From positions 124,001-188,000 of the forward strand of contig JAXLYX010000014.1 of assembly GCA_046351215.1 (NCBI GenBank): 64,000 bases of DNA. The letters run 5' to 3'. The position numbers and the translations under genes were made by a program. The DNA is from JAXLYX01 sp046351215 (lineage in GTDB: Bacteria > Myxococcota_A > Polyangia > Polyangiales > Houyiibacteriaceae). This document shows positions 8,067-17,169 of this stretch, in pieces. The notes beneath the pieces are model-generated. The model worked only from the letters and a program-made list of their open reading frames with translations, was not told the DNA's origin and searched no databases. Every line of letters begins with the position of its first letter. Position 1 is the first letter of the stretch.

Positions 8067-9266
8067 TCACTGCCAGCGGTAGGAGCCCCGATCGAGCGCG
8101 CGACCGATCGCCTCGACGTGCGAGAAGCCCCGGGTCTCGAGGACGATCTCGACCATGACCTCGCCGATGGTCTGCCGCGCGGCTGCTCCGTCCGTGAGGA
8201 GACGGAGCACGTTCGCCTGTTGCTCGGCGAGCGTCGCGAGGAGCGAGGCGAGGTGCCCCGGCGCATCGGGCAGGGTCACGCGGAGACGCAGGAGGCGGCC
8301 CGACTGGACGAGGCCGCGGTCGATGATCCGCGAGATCAGGTTCACGTCGATGTTGCCCCCCGAGACCACGACGACCACCTTGCGACCGGCGACGTCGAGG
8401 CGCCCGGAGGTCGCCGCCGCGAGCGCCACGGCGCCCGCCCCCTCGGCGACCGTCTTGGCCCGCTCGAGCAGGAGGAGGACGGCCTCGGCGATCTCGTCCT
8501 CGGAGACCGTGACGAGCCCGTCGAGGTACCGCTGGCAGAGAGGGGCCGTGATCGCTCCGACGCGTCGGACGTTCACTCCGTCGGCGAGGCTCGCGCCCGC
8601 GGGGAGCTCGACGGGCTTCCCCTCGGCGAAGGCGGCCGTCATCGAGGGCATGCGCTCGAGCTCGACACCCACGACCTCGACCGTCGGCCGGCGCGCCTTG
8701 ATCGCCGTGGCCACCCCAGCCGCGAGCCCACCGCCGCCGACCGGCACGAGCACGAGGTCGGCTTCGGGCACCTGGTCCAGGATCTCGAGGCCGACGGTGC
8801 CCTGCCCCGCGATGACACGCGGATCGTCGAAGGGGTGCACGAGCAGGGCGCCCTTCTCGGCCGCGATCCGGTCGGCCTCCGCGGCCGCTTCGTCGTAGCT
8901 CCCGCCGTGCAGCACGACGTCCGCCCCGAGCTCGGCGGTCGCCGTGATCTTCACGAGCGGCGTCGTCCTGGGCATGACGATCGTCGCGCCGACGCCGAGC
9001 CGCGACGCCTGGGCCGCGACGCCCTGGGCGTGATTGCCCGCGCTCGCCGCCACCACCCCTCGCTCTCGCTCCGCATCCGTCATCGAGAGCAGGCGATTGG
9101 CCGCGCCGCGGACCTTGAACGAGCCGGTGCGCTGGAGGTTCTCGAGCTTCAGCCAGAGGTCGGCGCCGACGAGGGTGGAGAGCGGCCGGCTCGCGGCACA
9201 CGGGGACACGGACACGACCCCCTCGAGCCTTCGTCTCGCTTCCTCGACGTCCGCGAGCGTGATCAG
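8067..9266 (-). CDS. ilvA: Threonine ammonia-lyase (threonine dehydratase) with C-terminal ACT domain
   Basis: PLP enzyme that deaminates threonine to 2-oxobutanoate for isoleucine synthesis or catabolism (399 aa). GSFKVRGA places the PLP Lys near residue 51, VGGGGLAAG is the phosphate-binding Gly loop, and SGGNID lies near the end of the catalytic domain. A single ACT domain (about 320-395) resembles the short IlvA/TdcB-ACT form. The N-terminus LITLADVEEARRRL matches the family start. No ATG, GTG or TTG is available there, so translation probably begins at CTG 9266, overlapping the kinase TGA. Confidence 0.88.
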   Translation of the reverse strand: MITLADVEEARRRLEGVVSVSPCAASRPLSTLVGADLWLKLENLQRTGSFKVRGAANRLLSMTDAERERGVVAASAGNHAQGVAAQASRLGVGATIVMPRTTPLVKITATAELGADVVLHGGSYDEAAAEADRIAAEKGALLVHPFDDPRVIAGQGTVGLEILDQVPEADLVLVPVGGGGLAAGVATAIKARRPTVEVVGVELERMPSMTAAFAEGKPVELPAGASLADGVNVRRVGAITAPLCQRYLDGLVTVSEDEIAEAVLLLLERAKTVAEGAGAVALAAATSGRLDVAGRKVVVVVSGGNIDVNLISRIIDRGLVQSGRLLRLRVTLPDAPGHLASLLATLAEQQANVLRLLTDGAAARQTIGEVMVEIVLETRGFSHVEAIGRALDRGSYRWQ

Positions 9267-10468
9267 GGGACGTCCTCGTCCTCGAGCCGACGATGCAGCT
9301 CGCGCATGTAGTCGACCGCCTCGACCGCGGGCGCTTTCCGCTGATCGAGCAGCAGCACCGGCGCGGAGACGCGGCCCTCGTCGAAGGCCGCGAGCACGGC
9401 GAGGCTCTCCGACGCGGGAGGAGGCGGCGCGGGCACGCTCTCGAGCGCCTGCAGATCGGATTCCTCGAGCTCGAAGAGCGGACGCTCCGAGGGCCGCAGC
9501 GTCTTCGGGCGCTCTTCCACGTCCACCATCGCGAGCGACGTGTCGTGCTCGCGCTCGGTGGGCCAGACGTGGTTCACGAAGCTCGCCGTCTGACGCGGAC
9601 CCACGAGCAAGCCGTGACGCATCGCGAAGTGCTCGAGGTGCAGGGCGAGGTCCGCCGCGCTCGCGATGCGGTAGTCGGGATCGCGACGGAGCGACGCCAG
9701 CACGATCTCCTCGAGATCGGGCGGATAGTCGGGGACGCGCATGGAGGGCGGCGGCGCGTCCTGCTCGACGATCTGGGTCATGATCTGCACTTCGCTGCCG
9801 CGGTAGAGCCGCGTCATCGTCGTGAGCTCGTAGAGGATCACGCCGAGCGAGAAGACGTCCGCCCGCCGGTCCACCACGCGTCCGCGCACCTGCTCGGGAG
9901 CCATGTACGCGTAGGTTCCCTTCACTCCACCAGGCTCCTCGCGGTTCGCAGCGCTCTGCGCCACGCCGAAATCGATGAGCTTGGCGACGCCGTCGTGCGT
10001 CACGATCACGTTGTGCGGCGTCACGTCGCGATGGACGATCGCGAGCGGATGGCCCGCGCGATCCTTGCGCTCGTGGGCGTGGTGGAGCGCCTCGGCGACC
10101 TGCATCACGAGCCCCAGCACGACGTGGAGCGGCATGGCGACGCCGGCTCGCATGCCCGCGCGGACGAGGTCCGCGACGTTCATGCCGTAGACGTACTCCA
10201 TCGCCATGTACCAGGTCTTGCCGACCGTCCCGAGATCGAAGACCTGCGGGATGTTGGGATGGCAGAGCTCGGACATCAGCCGCGCCTCGTACTGGAAGCT
10301 GCGCAGCGTCGGAGCGTGCTCGGTCAGGTGATCGAAGAGACGCTTGATCACGAGGTCTCGGAAGAAGCCGCCCTTCCCCCACTCGCGCGCGAGGTGGACC
10401 TCGGCCATGCCGCCGGCCGCGACCTTGCCCAGGAGCTCGTACTTACCGAACGGAGTGCCTTTCACCAC
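9263..10468 (-). CDS. Serine/threonine protein kinase (soluble)
   Basis: Hanks-type kinase, 401 aa. The Gly loop (GKVAAGGMAEV, 14-24), ATP Lys42, Glu61, catalytic HRD (146-148) in the form HRDVTPHN, DFG (166-168) and APE (190-192) are present. The Lys of the usual HRDLKPxN motif is Thr here, as in a subset of bacterial kinases. The C-terminal 130 residues are low-complexity and acidic/proline-rich, with no TM helix seen. It is upstream of and overlapping ilvA, and divergent from the SDR gene. Substrate unknown. Confidence 0.9.
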   Translation of the reverse strand: MVKGTPFGKYELLGKVAAGGMAEVHLAREWGKGGFFRDLVIKRLFDHLTEHAPTLRSFQYEARLMSELCHPNIPQVFDLGTVGKTWYMAMEYVYGMNVADLVRAGMRAGVAMPLHVVLGLVMQVAEALHHAHERKDRAGHPLAIVHRDVTPHNVIVTHDGVAKLIDFGVAQSAANREEPGGVKGTYAYMAPEQVRGRVVDRRADVFSLGVILYELTTMTRLYRGSEVQIMTQIVEQDAPPPSMRVPDYPPDLEEIVLASLRRDPDYRIASAADLALHLEHFAMRHGLLVGPRQTASFVNHVWPTEREHDTSLAMVDVEERPKTLRPSERPLFELEESDLQALESVPAPPPPASESLAVLAAFDEGRVSAPVLLLDQRKAPAVEAVDYMRELHRRLEDEDVP

Positions 10469-10601
10469 GCGCCTCGCGACCCCTCTGTGTCTCGCATGCT
10501 ACCAGAACCTCGGGCGTCCGAGGAATCTCGTGGAGGGGTCGCCACGCCGAACCGTTCTTGCTACGGATCGCCCCTCCCTCATCCGGCACGGAGTTCGTCG
10601 C

Positions 10602-11447
10602 ATGAAGCTGCTCGAGGATCGGGTCGTCGTCGTCACGGGCGCGGGCCGGGGCATCGGTCGGGCCGAGGCGCTGCTCTGCGCCGGCCTCGGGGCCCGCGTG
10701 GTGGTGAACGACTGCGGCTGCGACCGCGACGGGACGGGCGCGGATGCCTCGGTCGCGCAGTCCACCGTCGATGCCATCGTCGCCGCCGGAGGGACCGCCG
10801 TGGCGGATGCGTCGGACGTGACCACGGAGGGAGCGCCGGATCGCCTGGTCGAGCTCGCGGTCGCGCGCTTCGGGCGCTTCGACGGCCTGGTGCACGCGGC
10901 AGGCATCGTGCGGGAAGCCACCCTCCTCAAGACGCCGCCCGACGACCTGACCCGTCTCTTCGACGTGCAGGTGCGAGCCGCGTTCGAGCTCACCCGCGCG
11001 GCCGCGGCGAGGCTGGTCGACGCCCGGACGCCCGGCGCCATCGTCCTGCACACCTCTCCGAACGGCTTCTTCGGCGTGGCGCGGCAGTCGGCCCTCGGAG
11101 CCTGCTCCGCGGCGGTGGTGGGCCTCGTCCGGTCGGCGGCCGTCGAGCTCCGGCGTCATGCCGTGCGCGTGAACGCCATCGCACCGACCGCCCGCACGAG
11201 AATCACCGAAGATACGCCCCTCTTCAAGGGAATCAAGGGTGATTCCATGACTCCCGAGCACATCGCCCCGCTCGCCGCCTTCCTGCTCTCGGACCTCGCG
11301 TCGGACGTGCACGGCGAGGTCCTCGGCGTGGCCGGGCAGCGCCACTACGCCCTGCTCGCGCGGGAGACGACGGGAGTGTTCCTGGACGGCACGCTGCCGA
11401 CGCCCGAGGGCATCGCGGCCGCGTTCGGCGACATCATCCGGGGGTGA
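10602..11447 (+). CDS. Short-chain dehydrogenase family protein lacking the catalytic Tyr and Lys
   Basis: 281-aa Rossmann-fold protein resembling the SDR domain of multifunctional beta-oxidation enzymes. The cofactor motif TGAGRGIG (12-19), VVVND after beta-2, and the NAIAP motif are intact. A gap-free match to the family around residues 145-200 places Leu165 where the catalytic Tyr and Ser169 where the catalytic Lys are expected; the active-site Ser152 remains. It may bind NAD(P) or acyl-CoA without reduction, or act as a subunit. Start ATG 10602. Confidence 0.8.
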   Translation: MKLLEDRVVVVTGAGRGIGRAEALLCAGLGARVVVNDCGCDRDGTGADASVAQSTVDAIVAAGGTAVADASDVTTEGAPDRLVELAVARFGRFDGLVHAAGIVREATLLKTPPDDLTRLFDVQVRAAFELTRAAAARLVDARTPGAIVLHTSPNGFFGVARQSALGACSAAVVGLVRSAAVELRRHAVRVNAIAPTARTRITEDTPLFKGIKGDSMTPEHIAPLAAFLLSDLASDVHGEVLGVAGQRHYALLARETTGVFLDGTLPTPEGIAAAFGDIIRG

Positions 11448-11451
11448 ACGA

Positions 11452-11471
11452 GCGCTCCCGCGGGAGGAGCG
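11452..11471. terminator. Hairpin between convergent genes
   Basis: GCGCTCC and GGAG-GA-GCGC arms around a CTCCCGCGGGAG palindrome, between the SDR stop and the stop of the convergent 61-aa gene. It may terminate both; there is no T-run. Confidence 0.35.
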
Positions 11472-11489
11472 CCCACCCCGAGCGCTCCA

Positions 11490-11675
11490 TCAACCGCGGA
11501 GGTCGATGATCACGATGCCGCGGTCGGCCTCGGACGGATCCGAGGCCTCGGGCTTCTGCGGCGCAGGGCGACCATCGTGCAGCGGCAGCTGCAGGACGGG
11601 CCGGTGGCTTTCGCTCTTCCGGCGCTCGTCTTCCTCGCGCTTGCGGATCTGCTCGATGATGAACGGAGGCAGCAT
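11490..11675 (-). CDS. Conserved 61-aa hypothetical protein
   Basis: The start MLPPFIIEQIRKREEDERR forms a charged helix, the middle is Pro/His-rich (LQLPLHDGRPAPQ) and the end is hydrophobic (RGIVIIDLRG). This layout recalls small uncharacterised proteins annotated in myxobacteria. The upstream region around 11715-11755 is unusually AT-rich and may hold its promoter. Function is unknown. Confidence 0.6.
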   Translation of the reverse strand: MLPPFIIEQIRKREEDERRKSESHRPVLQLPLHDGRPAPQKPEASDPSEADRGIVIIDLRG

Positions 11676-11821
11676 GGACGCCCTCCCGGCCTGGACCGCG
11701 AGCCTTCTGCGGCTCGGATATCAAACATATAGCAACGGTCGTTCCAGTGTAAAGACCGCGACACGCACGGGCGCGGGCGAATTCCGCTCGGGTCACGGTC
11801 TCCACGGGTAGGATTCGGGGC

Positions 11822-13066
11822 ATGTCGCGCCGACGTCCGAGCTGCCCCGCGATCGCGTGCGGATGCCTGGCCGCGGGGCTCGTGTGGGTCGCCCCGCTCC
11901 AGGCGAGCGCGGATGTGGACTACGCCCCGCGGAGCGAGGGCTGGAACGGGCTCTCGGGGCTCGTGTCGGATGCCCGGAGCCGAGGCGTCGACCTCGTGGC
12001 TCCGTCGGAGCTCGACCTCTCGACCCTCGGTCCGAGCGACGGTCTCCTGATCGTCCATCCCGTGAGACCCCTCCCGGCCTCGGATCTGGCCGCCTTCGTG
12101 CAGGGCGGGGGGCGTCTCGTCGTGGCGGACGATTTCGGCTCGGCCGAGCCCCTGCTCGCGCGGTTCTCCATCGCGCGCCATCCGCTCGTCGAGAGCAGCG
12201 CACCCCGCGTCCGCGGACACGAAGGCCTGTGGGTCGCCCGGACCCACTTCCGCCATCCCCTCACGGAGGGGGTGGATCTCGTGGTCACGAACCATCCGGC
12301 CGCCGTGCGGCACCCGCACCTCGCGCCGCTCGTCGCGTTCGAACGGGACGGCGAGGGCGTCCTCCTCACGGGCGTGGTCGGTCGTGGCCGGCTGGTCGTC
12401 CTCTCCGATCCCAGCGTCCTCATCAACGAGATGCGGGCGTTCAAGGGCAACGAGCGGCTCGCGCGGAACCTCCTCGACGTCCTCTCCGGGCCCTCGCACG
12501 GACGGGTGCACCTCGTCACGTCGGAGACGCGGCTCGTCGGCGAGTTCGAGGGCGCGAGCGGCAAGCCCTTCCGTCAGCGCTTCGAGGACCTGCTCCAGCG
12601 TCTCTCGTCGCTCGAGCTGCCGCCGGGAGCGGTCCGCGTCGTGAACGCGATGCTCGCCTCGCTGCTCCTGCTCTTCGCGTTCTCGGCCTCGAACCAGAAG
12701 AGCCCCTATCGCTTCCCGTTCCGCTCCCCGCGAGGCGACTCCGCGGACGAGCGACGCGCCCGGCTCGAGGGCCGCCGCGTCACGACCCTGCTCTCGCTGC
12801 ACGACGAGCTCGCGACCGCGCTCGCGGCCCACCTTTCCCTGCCGCGGGAGGGGCTGCTAGAAGAGGCGCCGCGCGCGTTGCTCGCGCGCGGGTGGTCGCG
12901 CTCGGACGTCGACCGGGCCCTGCGATGGCTCGGCGACGTCGCTTCCATCGACACCGCCTGGCACACCGGGATGCGCATCCGCATGAGCGAGCGCAGGCTC
13001 GCGTCGCTGGTGAACGCCGGAGAGGGCTTGCTCTCCAGACTCGAGAAAGGCACTCCGCACGCATGA
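11822..13066 (+). CDS. DUF4350 membrane-anchored protein of the MoxR/DUF58 operon
   Basis: 414 aa. A signal peptide (about 1-30) is followed by a DUF4350/GATase-like domain (about 40-235; DGLLIVHPVRPL and GGGRLVVADDFG strands), then one TM helix (about 278-295, MLASLLLLFAFSA) and a basic cytoplasmic C-terminal domain. It is the first gene of the four-gene operon, and its TGA overlaps the MoxR ATG by 4 nt. DUF4350 proteins accompany MoxR and DUF58 proteins in many bacteria; the molecular role is unproven. Confidence 0.8.
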   Translation: MSRRRPSCPAIACGCLAAGLVWVAPLQASADVDYAPRSEGWNGLSGLVSDARSRGVDLVAPSELDLSTLGPSDGLLIVHPVRPLPASDLAAFVQGGGRLVVADDFGSAEPLLARFSIARHPLVESSAPRVRGHEGLWVARTHFRHPLTEGVDLVVTNHPAAVRHPHLAPLVAFERDGEGVLLTGVVGRGRLVVLSDPSVLINEMRAFKGNERLARNLLDVLSGPSHGRVHLVTSETRLVGEFEGASGKPFRQRFEDLLQRLSSLELPPGAVRVVNAMLASLLLLFAFSASNQKSPYRFPFRSPRGDSADERRARLEGRRVTTLLSLHDELATALAAHLSLPREGLLEEAPRALLARGWSRSDVDRALRWLGDVASIDTAWHTGMRIRMSERRLASLVNAGEGLLSRLEKGTPHA

Positions 13067-14037
13067 ACGAAGCGTCCCGTCTCGGCGATCAGGCCGCCGT
13101 CCACTTCGCTCGCATGGCGCGGGAGGCGATCGAACGGATCCGCGACGTGTACGTCGGCGATCCGCGCATCCCCGAGCTCCTCCTCGTCGCGCTGGTGTCG
13201 AAGGGCCACGTGCTCCTCGAGGGTGTGCCGGGGGTCGCGAAGACCACGCTCGCGAAGGCCTTCGCGGGAACGCTCGGATGCGAGTTCCACCGCATCCAGT
13301 TCACGCCGGACCTCCTCCCGTCCGACATCACCGGCACCTACGTCCTCTCGCCGCGCGAAGGCACCTTCGTGCTCCGTCACGGCCCGATCTTCTCGCAGGT
13401 GGTGCTCGGCGACGAGATCAACCGTGCGCCGGCGAAGACGCAGAGCGCCCTGCTCGAGGCCATGCAGGAGGGTCAGGTCACGATCGAGGGGCACACGCTC
13501 CCGCTGCCCCATCCCTTCCTCGTGATCGCGACCCAGAATCCGTACGAGCAGGCGGGCACCTACCCCCTGCCCGAGGCGCAGATCGACCGGTTCCTCCTGC
13601 GGCTGCTCGTCGAGTATCCGAACGAGACCGACGAACGGAAGGTCCTGCGGCGCTTCCTCTCGGGCTCGCCGTCGACCACGCGCGTGCTCGGCGCCGAGGA
13701 CGTCCTCGCGCTCCAGCAGGCGGCGACGCTCGTCCACGTCGAGGACGAGGTGCTCGACTACGTCGTCCGGCTCGCCACCTTCACGCGTCGCCACGGCCGC
13801 GTGCTGCTCGGCTGCTCCCCACGGGCGTCCCTGGCGCTCGTCCAGGCCGCCCGCGCACACGCTCTCCTCGAAGGGAGGAGCTTCGTCGTGCCGGACGACG
13901 TGCGCGCGCTCGCCCGCCCCGTCCTCGCCCATCGCATCGTGCTCTCGCCGGACGCCGAGGCGGACGGAGCGAAGGCCCAGCAGATCGTCGACGAAGCGCT
14001 CGCCAAGGTGTCGATGCGCACGGCGGGACGCCCCTGA
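13063..14037 (+). CDS. MoxR-family AAA+ ATPase
   Basis: 324-aa AAA+ chaperone-like ATPase. Walker A GVPGVAKT (54-61), Walker B with VVLGDEIN (Asp117-Glu118), sensor 1 IATQNPYEQAGTYPLPEAQ and a sensor-2 region around RASLAL are all present. MoxR proteins are thought to activate or assemble partner complexes containing VWA or DUF58 proteins, and here the DUF58 gene follows after 10 nt. Confidence 0.93.
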   Translation: MNEASRLGDQAAVHFARMAREAIERIRDVYVGDPRIPELLLVALVSKGHVLLEGVPGVAKTTLAKAFAGTLGCEFHRIQFTPDLLPSDITGTYVLSPREGTFVLRHGPIFSQVVLGDEINRAPAKTQSALLEAMQEGQVTIEGHTLPLPHPFLVIATQNPYEQAGTYPLPEAQIDRFLLRLLVEYPNETDERKVLRRFLSGSPSTTRVLGAEDVLALQQAATLVHVEDEVLDYVVRLATFTRRHGRVLLGCSPRASLALVQAARAHALLEGRSFVVPDDVRALARPVLAHRIVLSPDAEADGAKAQQIVDEALAKVSMRTAGRP

Positions 14038-14047
14038 GGCCGGCGCC

Positions 14048-15640
14048 GTGTACCCGATCCCGACGATCGAGACCCGATGGCTCGGCGCGGCGCTCGCGCT
14101 CGCGCTCCTCGTCGGCTCGATCTCCGGCTCGGTCGTCACCGCGGCGCTGGCGAGCGCGGGCCTCGTCCTCGTGGCGGCGGTCTTCGCCTCGACCGTCCCC
14201 CTCGCCCGTCGGGCCCGGGCCGACCGCCTCGAGTTCGCCTGGTGGATCGCGGGCGAGAGCGGCGACCCCGCGCTGCCGGTCGTGCGCGCGGCGGCCCCGT
14301 TCACGGTCCACTGCTTCTTCCGGCATCGCGGCTCGGGCCCGATCCACATGGACGCGATCGAGCCGGTCTCGGCCCACGCGGTCGGCCTCGACGCGATCCG
14401 CACGGCACCGCTCGAGGTGCCGCCCGGCACCCGGGTCGAATTCGCGCTACGGCTCTCGGCCCCGTCGCCGGGTCGGTCCGTCCTCCACGGGGTGCTGGTC
14501 CGCCTGCGGGGCCCCCTCGGTCTCTTCGAGATGCCCCTCTACTTCCCGAACCGACTGCGCGTCACCGTGGCTCCGCGACGCCTCGCGCGCTCCCGCGTGC
14601 GCGGCACGCCCGAGCGGCCTCCCACGCGGGCCGCGGCCCATGCGCAGCGCCGGAGGGGGCGAGGCACCGAGCTCCACGAGCTGCGCGACCTCCGCCCGGG
14701 CGACCCCTTCCGCACCATCGCGTGGAAGACGAGCGCACGCCTCGGCCGCCTCGTGGTGAAGGAAGTCGAGCAGGAGGAGCACGGCACGCACCGCCTGGTC
14801 GTGGACGCGGCCCCGTCGATGCGCGCCGGCACTCCCGGACGAACGCGCCTCGACCGCGCGCTCGAGGTCGCGATCGGCGAGGCGGAAGCCAGCCTCGCGA
14901 TGGGCGATCGCGTGGGCGTCGATGTCGTCGACGGCCGCTCGATCGCCGACCTGCCGCCCGACGACCGCCCGCAGCAGGCGCGGAAGGTCCTCGACACCCT
15001 CGTCTCGGCCTTCGACGTCGTGGACGAGGACCTCACGGAGGTCGACGACGCCGAGGTCGGTCGCCGCGTCGCACGCTACGTGCGCCACCAGGAAGGGCTC
15101 GATTTCTCCGACGGGAGCGAAGCCGGCTGCGATCTCCGCGCGCTCGCGGCCCACGTCGCGCCGCGGGCGGAGCGCGTGCCGGGCAAGGTCCGGGCGAGCA
15201 CCCACGAGGGGACCCTGCTCCGGCGGTACGCGAAGCGCGACGGGATCCCGCTGCCCTACCGGCGGACGGCGCCGGTCGGAGAGAAACAGCGAGCGCTCGT
15301 CGCGGCGCTCGAGCGCATCGAGGCGCGGCGCCTGGGGCCGTCCCGTGTGACGGTCTTGACCGACGGCGAGGACCTCGAGGTCGACGAGACGCTCCGTCGG
15401 GCCTTCCTGCGGCTCTCCCGGCACGGACACACCGTCCGCTTCGTCCTCGTGCGGAATCCCGAGCCACCCGGCCGCGGCGACGACGCGCTCGCGCGGGCCG
15501 AGCGACGACGCGCCGAGCTCGAGGCCCGACGACTGCGGGCGCTCGCGGCGTCGCTGCGGAGGCTCGGCGCCGCGGCCGAGCTCGCCGACGTCGCCCAGGT
15601 CCCCCCGTCCCCCCTGGCTCCGACGGAGACCTCCGCATGA
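14048..15640 (+). CDS. DUF58 / VWA-like membrane protein
   Basis: 530 aa from GTG 14048. Two N-terminal TM helices (about 12-30 and 33-52) are followed by a beta-rich region and the DUF58 signature (ELRDLRPGDPFRTIAWKTSAR) near residues 217-238. The C-terminal VWA-like half contains VTVLTDGED. The far C-terminus is Arg/Ala-rich and helical. It is the likely partner of the upstream MoxR ATPase. The stop overlaps the rsmA start by 4 nt. Confidence 0.87.
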   Translation: MYPIPTIETRWLGAALALALLVGSISGSVVTAALASAGLVLVAAVFASTVPLARRARADRLEFAWWIAGESGDPALPVVRAAAPFTVHCFFRHRGSGPIHMDAIEPVSAHAVGLDAIRTAPLEVPPGTRVEFALRLSAPSPGRSVLHGVLVRLRGPLGLFEMPLYFPNRLRVTVAPRRLARSRVRGTPERPPTRAAAHAQRRRGRGTELHELRDLRPGDPFRTIAWKTSARLGRLVVKEVEQEEHGTHRLVVDAAPSMRAGTPGRTRLDRALEVAIGEAEASLAMGDRVGVDVVDGRSIADLPPDDRPQQARKVLDTLVSAFDVVDEDLTEVDDAEVGRRVARYVRHQEGLDFSDGSEAGCDLRALAAHVAPRAERVPGKVRASTHEGTLLRRYAKRDGIPLPYRRTAPVGEKQRALVAALERIEARRLGPSRVTVLTDGEDLEVDETLRRAFLRLSRHGHTVRFVLVRNPEPPGRGDDALARAERRRAELEARRLRALAASLRRLGAAAELADVAQVPPSPLAPTETSA

Positions 15641-16500
15641 CGTCCGACGCCCCCCCGTGGGAAGACCCTCGCCGCGCCCTCGCGCGACACGGCCTCGAGC
15701 CGAAGCGCTCCTTCTCGCAGAACTTCCTCACCTCGAAGGACGTCGTCGATCGCATCGCCGCCGCGGCCGTGCTCGAGGACGACGAGCCGGTCGTCGAGCT
15801 CGGCCCGGGCGTGGGCACGCTGACGGCGGCCCTTCTGAGGCGTGGAGGGCGCGTCCACGCGATCGAGCGCGACCGCGACATGCTCGCGGTGCTCCGCGCC
15901 GACCTCGCGGGCCAGGGTCGGTTCGTGGTCGAGGAAGGCGACGCGGCGACGGTGGATCTCGCCGCCCTCGCGGACGCGGCGGGCGGCCGCATCGCGGTCG
16001 CGGGCAACCTCCCGTACGCGATCACCGGCGCCATCCTGAAGCACCTCGTCGAAGAGCGGACGCGCGTCCGACGGGCCGTCGTGATGGTGCAGCGCGAGGT
16101 CCGCGATCGGCTCCTCGCCGAGCCCGGCACCAAGGACTACGGCGCGCTCACCGTCTTCGTCACCGCGGCCTTCCGCGTAGAGCCCGTGCTCACGGTGAAG
16201 CCCGGGGCCTTCCATCCTCCGCCGAAGGTGGCGAGCGCGGTCGTGCGCCTCGTGCCGCTCGAGCCGGCGCGTGCGGAGGAGACCGAGAGCTTCCGCACCG
16301 TCGTCCGCGCGTCGTTCGAGCAGCGCCGCAAGACGCTCCGCAACGCCCTGACGACCGCGCTCTCGAGCCCGGAGCTCGTCGCCCGGACCCTGGCGCGCGC
16401 CGGCATCGACGGGATGCGGCGCGGCGAGACGCTCTCGGTGGAGGAGTTCGCGACGCTCGGGAAGGCGCTCGACGTCGAGCGCGCCTCCGCCCTGCCCTGA
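15637..16500 (+). CDS. rsmA: 16S rRNA (adenine1518-N6/adenine1519-N6)-dimethyltransferase RsmA
   Basis: KsgA-type enzyme that dimethylates A1518 and A1519 of 16S rRNA during 30S maturation (287 aa). SAM-binding ELGPGVGTLT (motif I, about 55-64), QNFL near 28-31, the catalytic NLPY at 124-127 and the HPPPKVASAVV motif are intact. It is translationally coupled to the DUF58 gene (4-nt overlap), an unusual partner; elsewhere ksgA tends to sit near pdxA or apaH. Confidence 0.95.
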   Translation: MTSDAPPWEDPRRALARHGLEPKRSFSQNFLTSKDVVDRIAAAAVLEDDEPVVELGPGVGTLTAALLRRGGRVHAIERDRDMLAVLRADLAGQGRFVVEEGDAATVDLAALADAAGGRIAVAGNLPYAITGAILKHLVEERTRVRRAVVMVQREVRDRLLAEPGTKDYGALTVFVTAAFRVEPVLTVKPGAFHPPPKVASAVVRLVPLEPARAEETESFRTVVRASFEQRRKTLRNALTTALSSPELVARTLARAGIDGMRRGETLSVEEFATLGKALDVERASALP

Positions 16501-16531
16501 GCACCCGCGACACGGAGCCGCGGCCTCGGCT

Positions 16532-17032
16532 TCAGCGCCCTCCGACGAGCTCCGAGAGCCGTGCGGCGGAGAAGGCCGCGAGCCTCCGCAGATCCGGGCG
16601 GGCCGTGGTGTCGGCCTCGAGGCGGCGGAGGGAGTCCCGGACCCCGGCGAGCGAGCGGGGATCCACCTCGCGGGCCTCGAGCGCGGGTCGATCGAGCACG
16701 GACGTGATGCGATCGATCGCGAGCGCTGCCGCGGGGGCGAGGGCGGGATCCCGACCTCGTGCGAGCTCGACCAGGAGCTCGAGGGCCGCCTCGGGGGCCC
16801 GCATCGAAGGCGCCTCGCGCACCGCCTCGAGCCTCTCTTCGCGCCCGCGATCGGGCGAGAGACGGGCGAGGACGTCGGCGTCGCCGGCGTGGCGGGCCCT
16901 GCGCGAGAGCTCGAGCGCGTCGGCGGCAGGCCGCACGGAGGGCGCCGGATCGTCCGCGTGCGTGGCCGCGGAGCCGACCGCCGTGCCGAGCACGACGAGG
17001 AGCATCGGGAGGACCGGACGCGAGCGAGCCAT
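16532..17032 (-). CDS. Exported HEAT-like helical protein
   Basis: 166 aa with a signal peptide (about 1-26, ending THADD). The mature part is Ala/Leu/Arg-rich helical repeats that look like two or three degenerate HEAT units. It is divergent from the HEAT protein at 17170 and may share a regulatory region with it. No specific function can be assigned. Confidence 0.65.
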   Translation of the reverse strand: MARSRPVLPMLLVVLGTAVGSAATHADDPAPSVRPAADALELSRRARHAGDADVLARLSPDRGREERLEAVREAPSMRAPEAALELLVELARGRDPALAPAAALAIDRITSVLDRPALEAREVDPRSLAGVRDSLRRLEADTTARPDLRRLAAFSAARLSELVGGR

Positions 17033-17169
17033 GGTGCGGGCGAACGTTGGCCTCGTTCGTCGTCGGAGACAAGCGGGCGGAAATGGCCTACCCTTGCACA
17101 CACGAATCGACCGGCGGATCCGTCCCCGCGGACGCTCTGCCGCCGCTACTTCTCTCGTGGGAGGAATCC
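17033..17169. promoter_or_regulatory. Divergent intergenic region
   Basis: 137 bp between the two divergent HEAT genes. It must hold both promoters, but I see no strong sigma-70 consensus pair. A GGGAGGA ribosome binding site precedes the 17170 start by about 5 nt. Confidence 0.35.

Noticed and set aside
8067..10382. 771-codon frame joining ilvA to an upstream frame across the kinase
   Set aside because: The upstream part is a shadow of the kinase, whose HRD and DFG motifs are in another frame.
11434..11823. 129-codon frame overlapping the 61-aa gene
   Set aside because: Arg-rich low-complexity sequence with no ribosome binding site; the 61-aa protein in another frame looks real.
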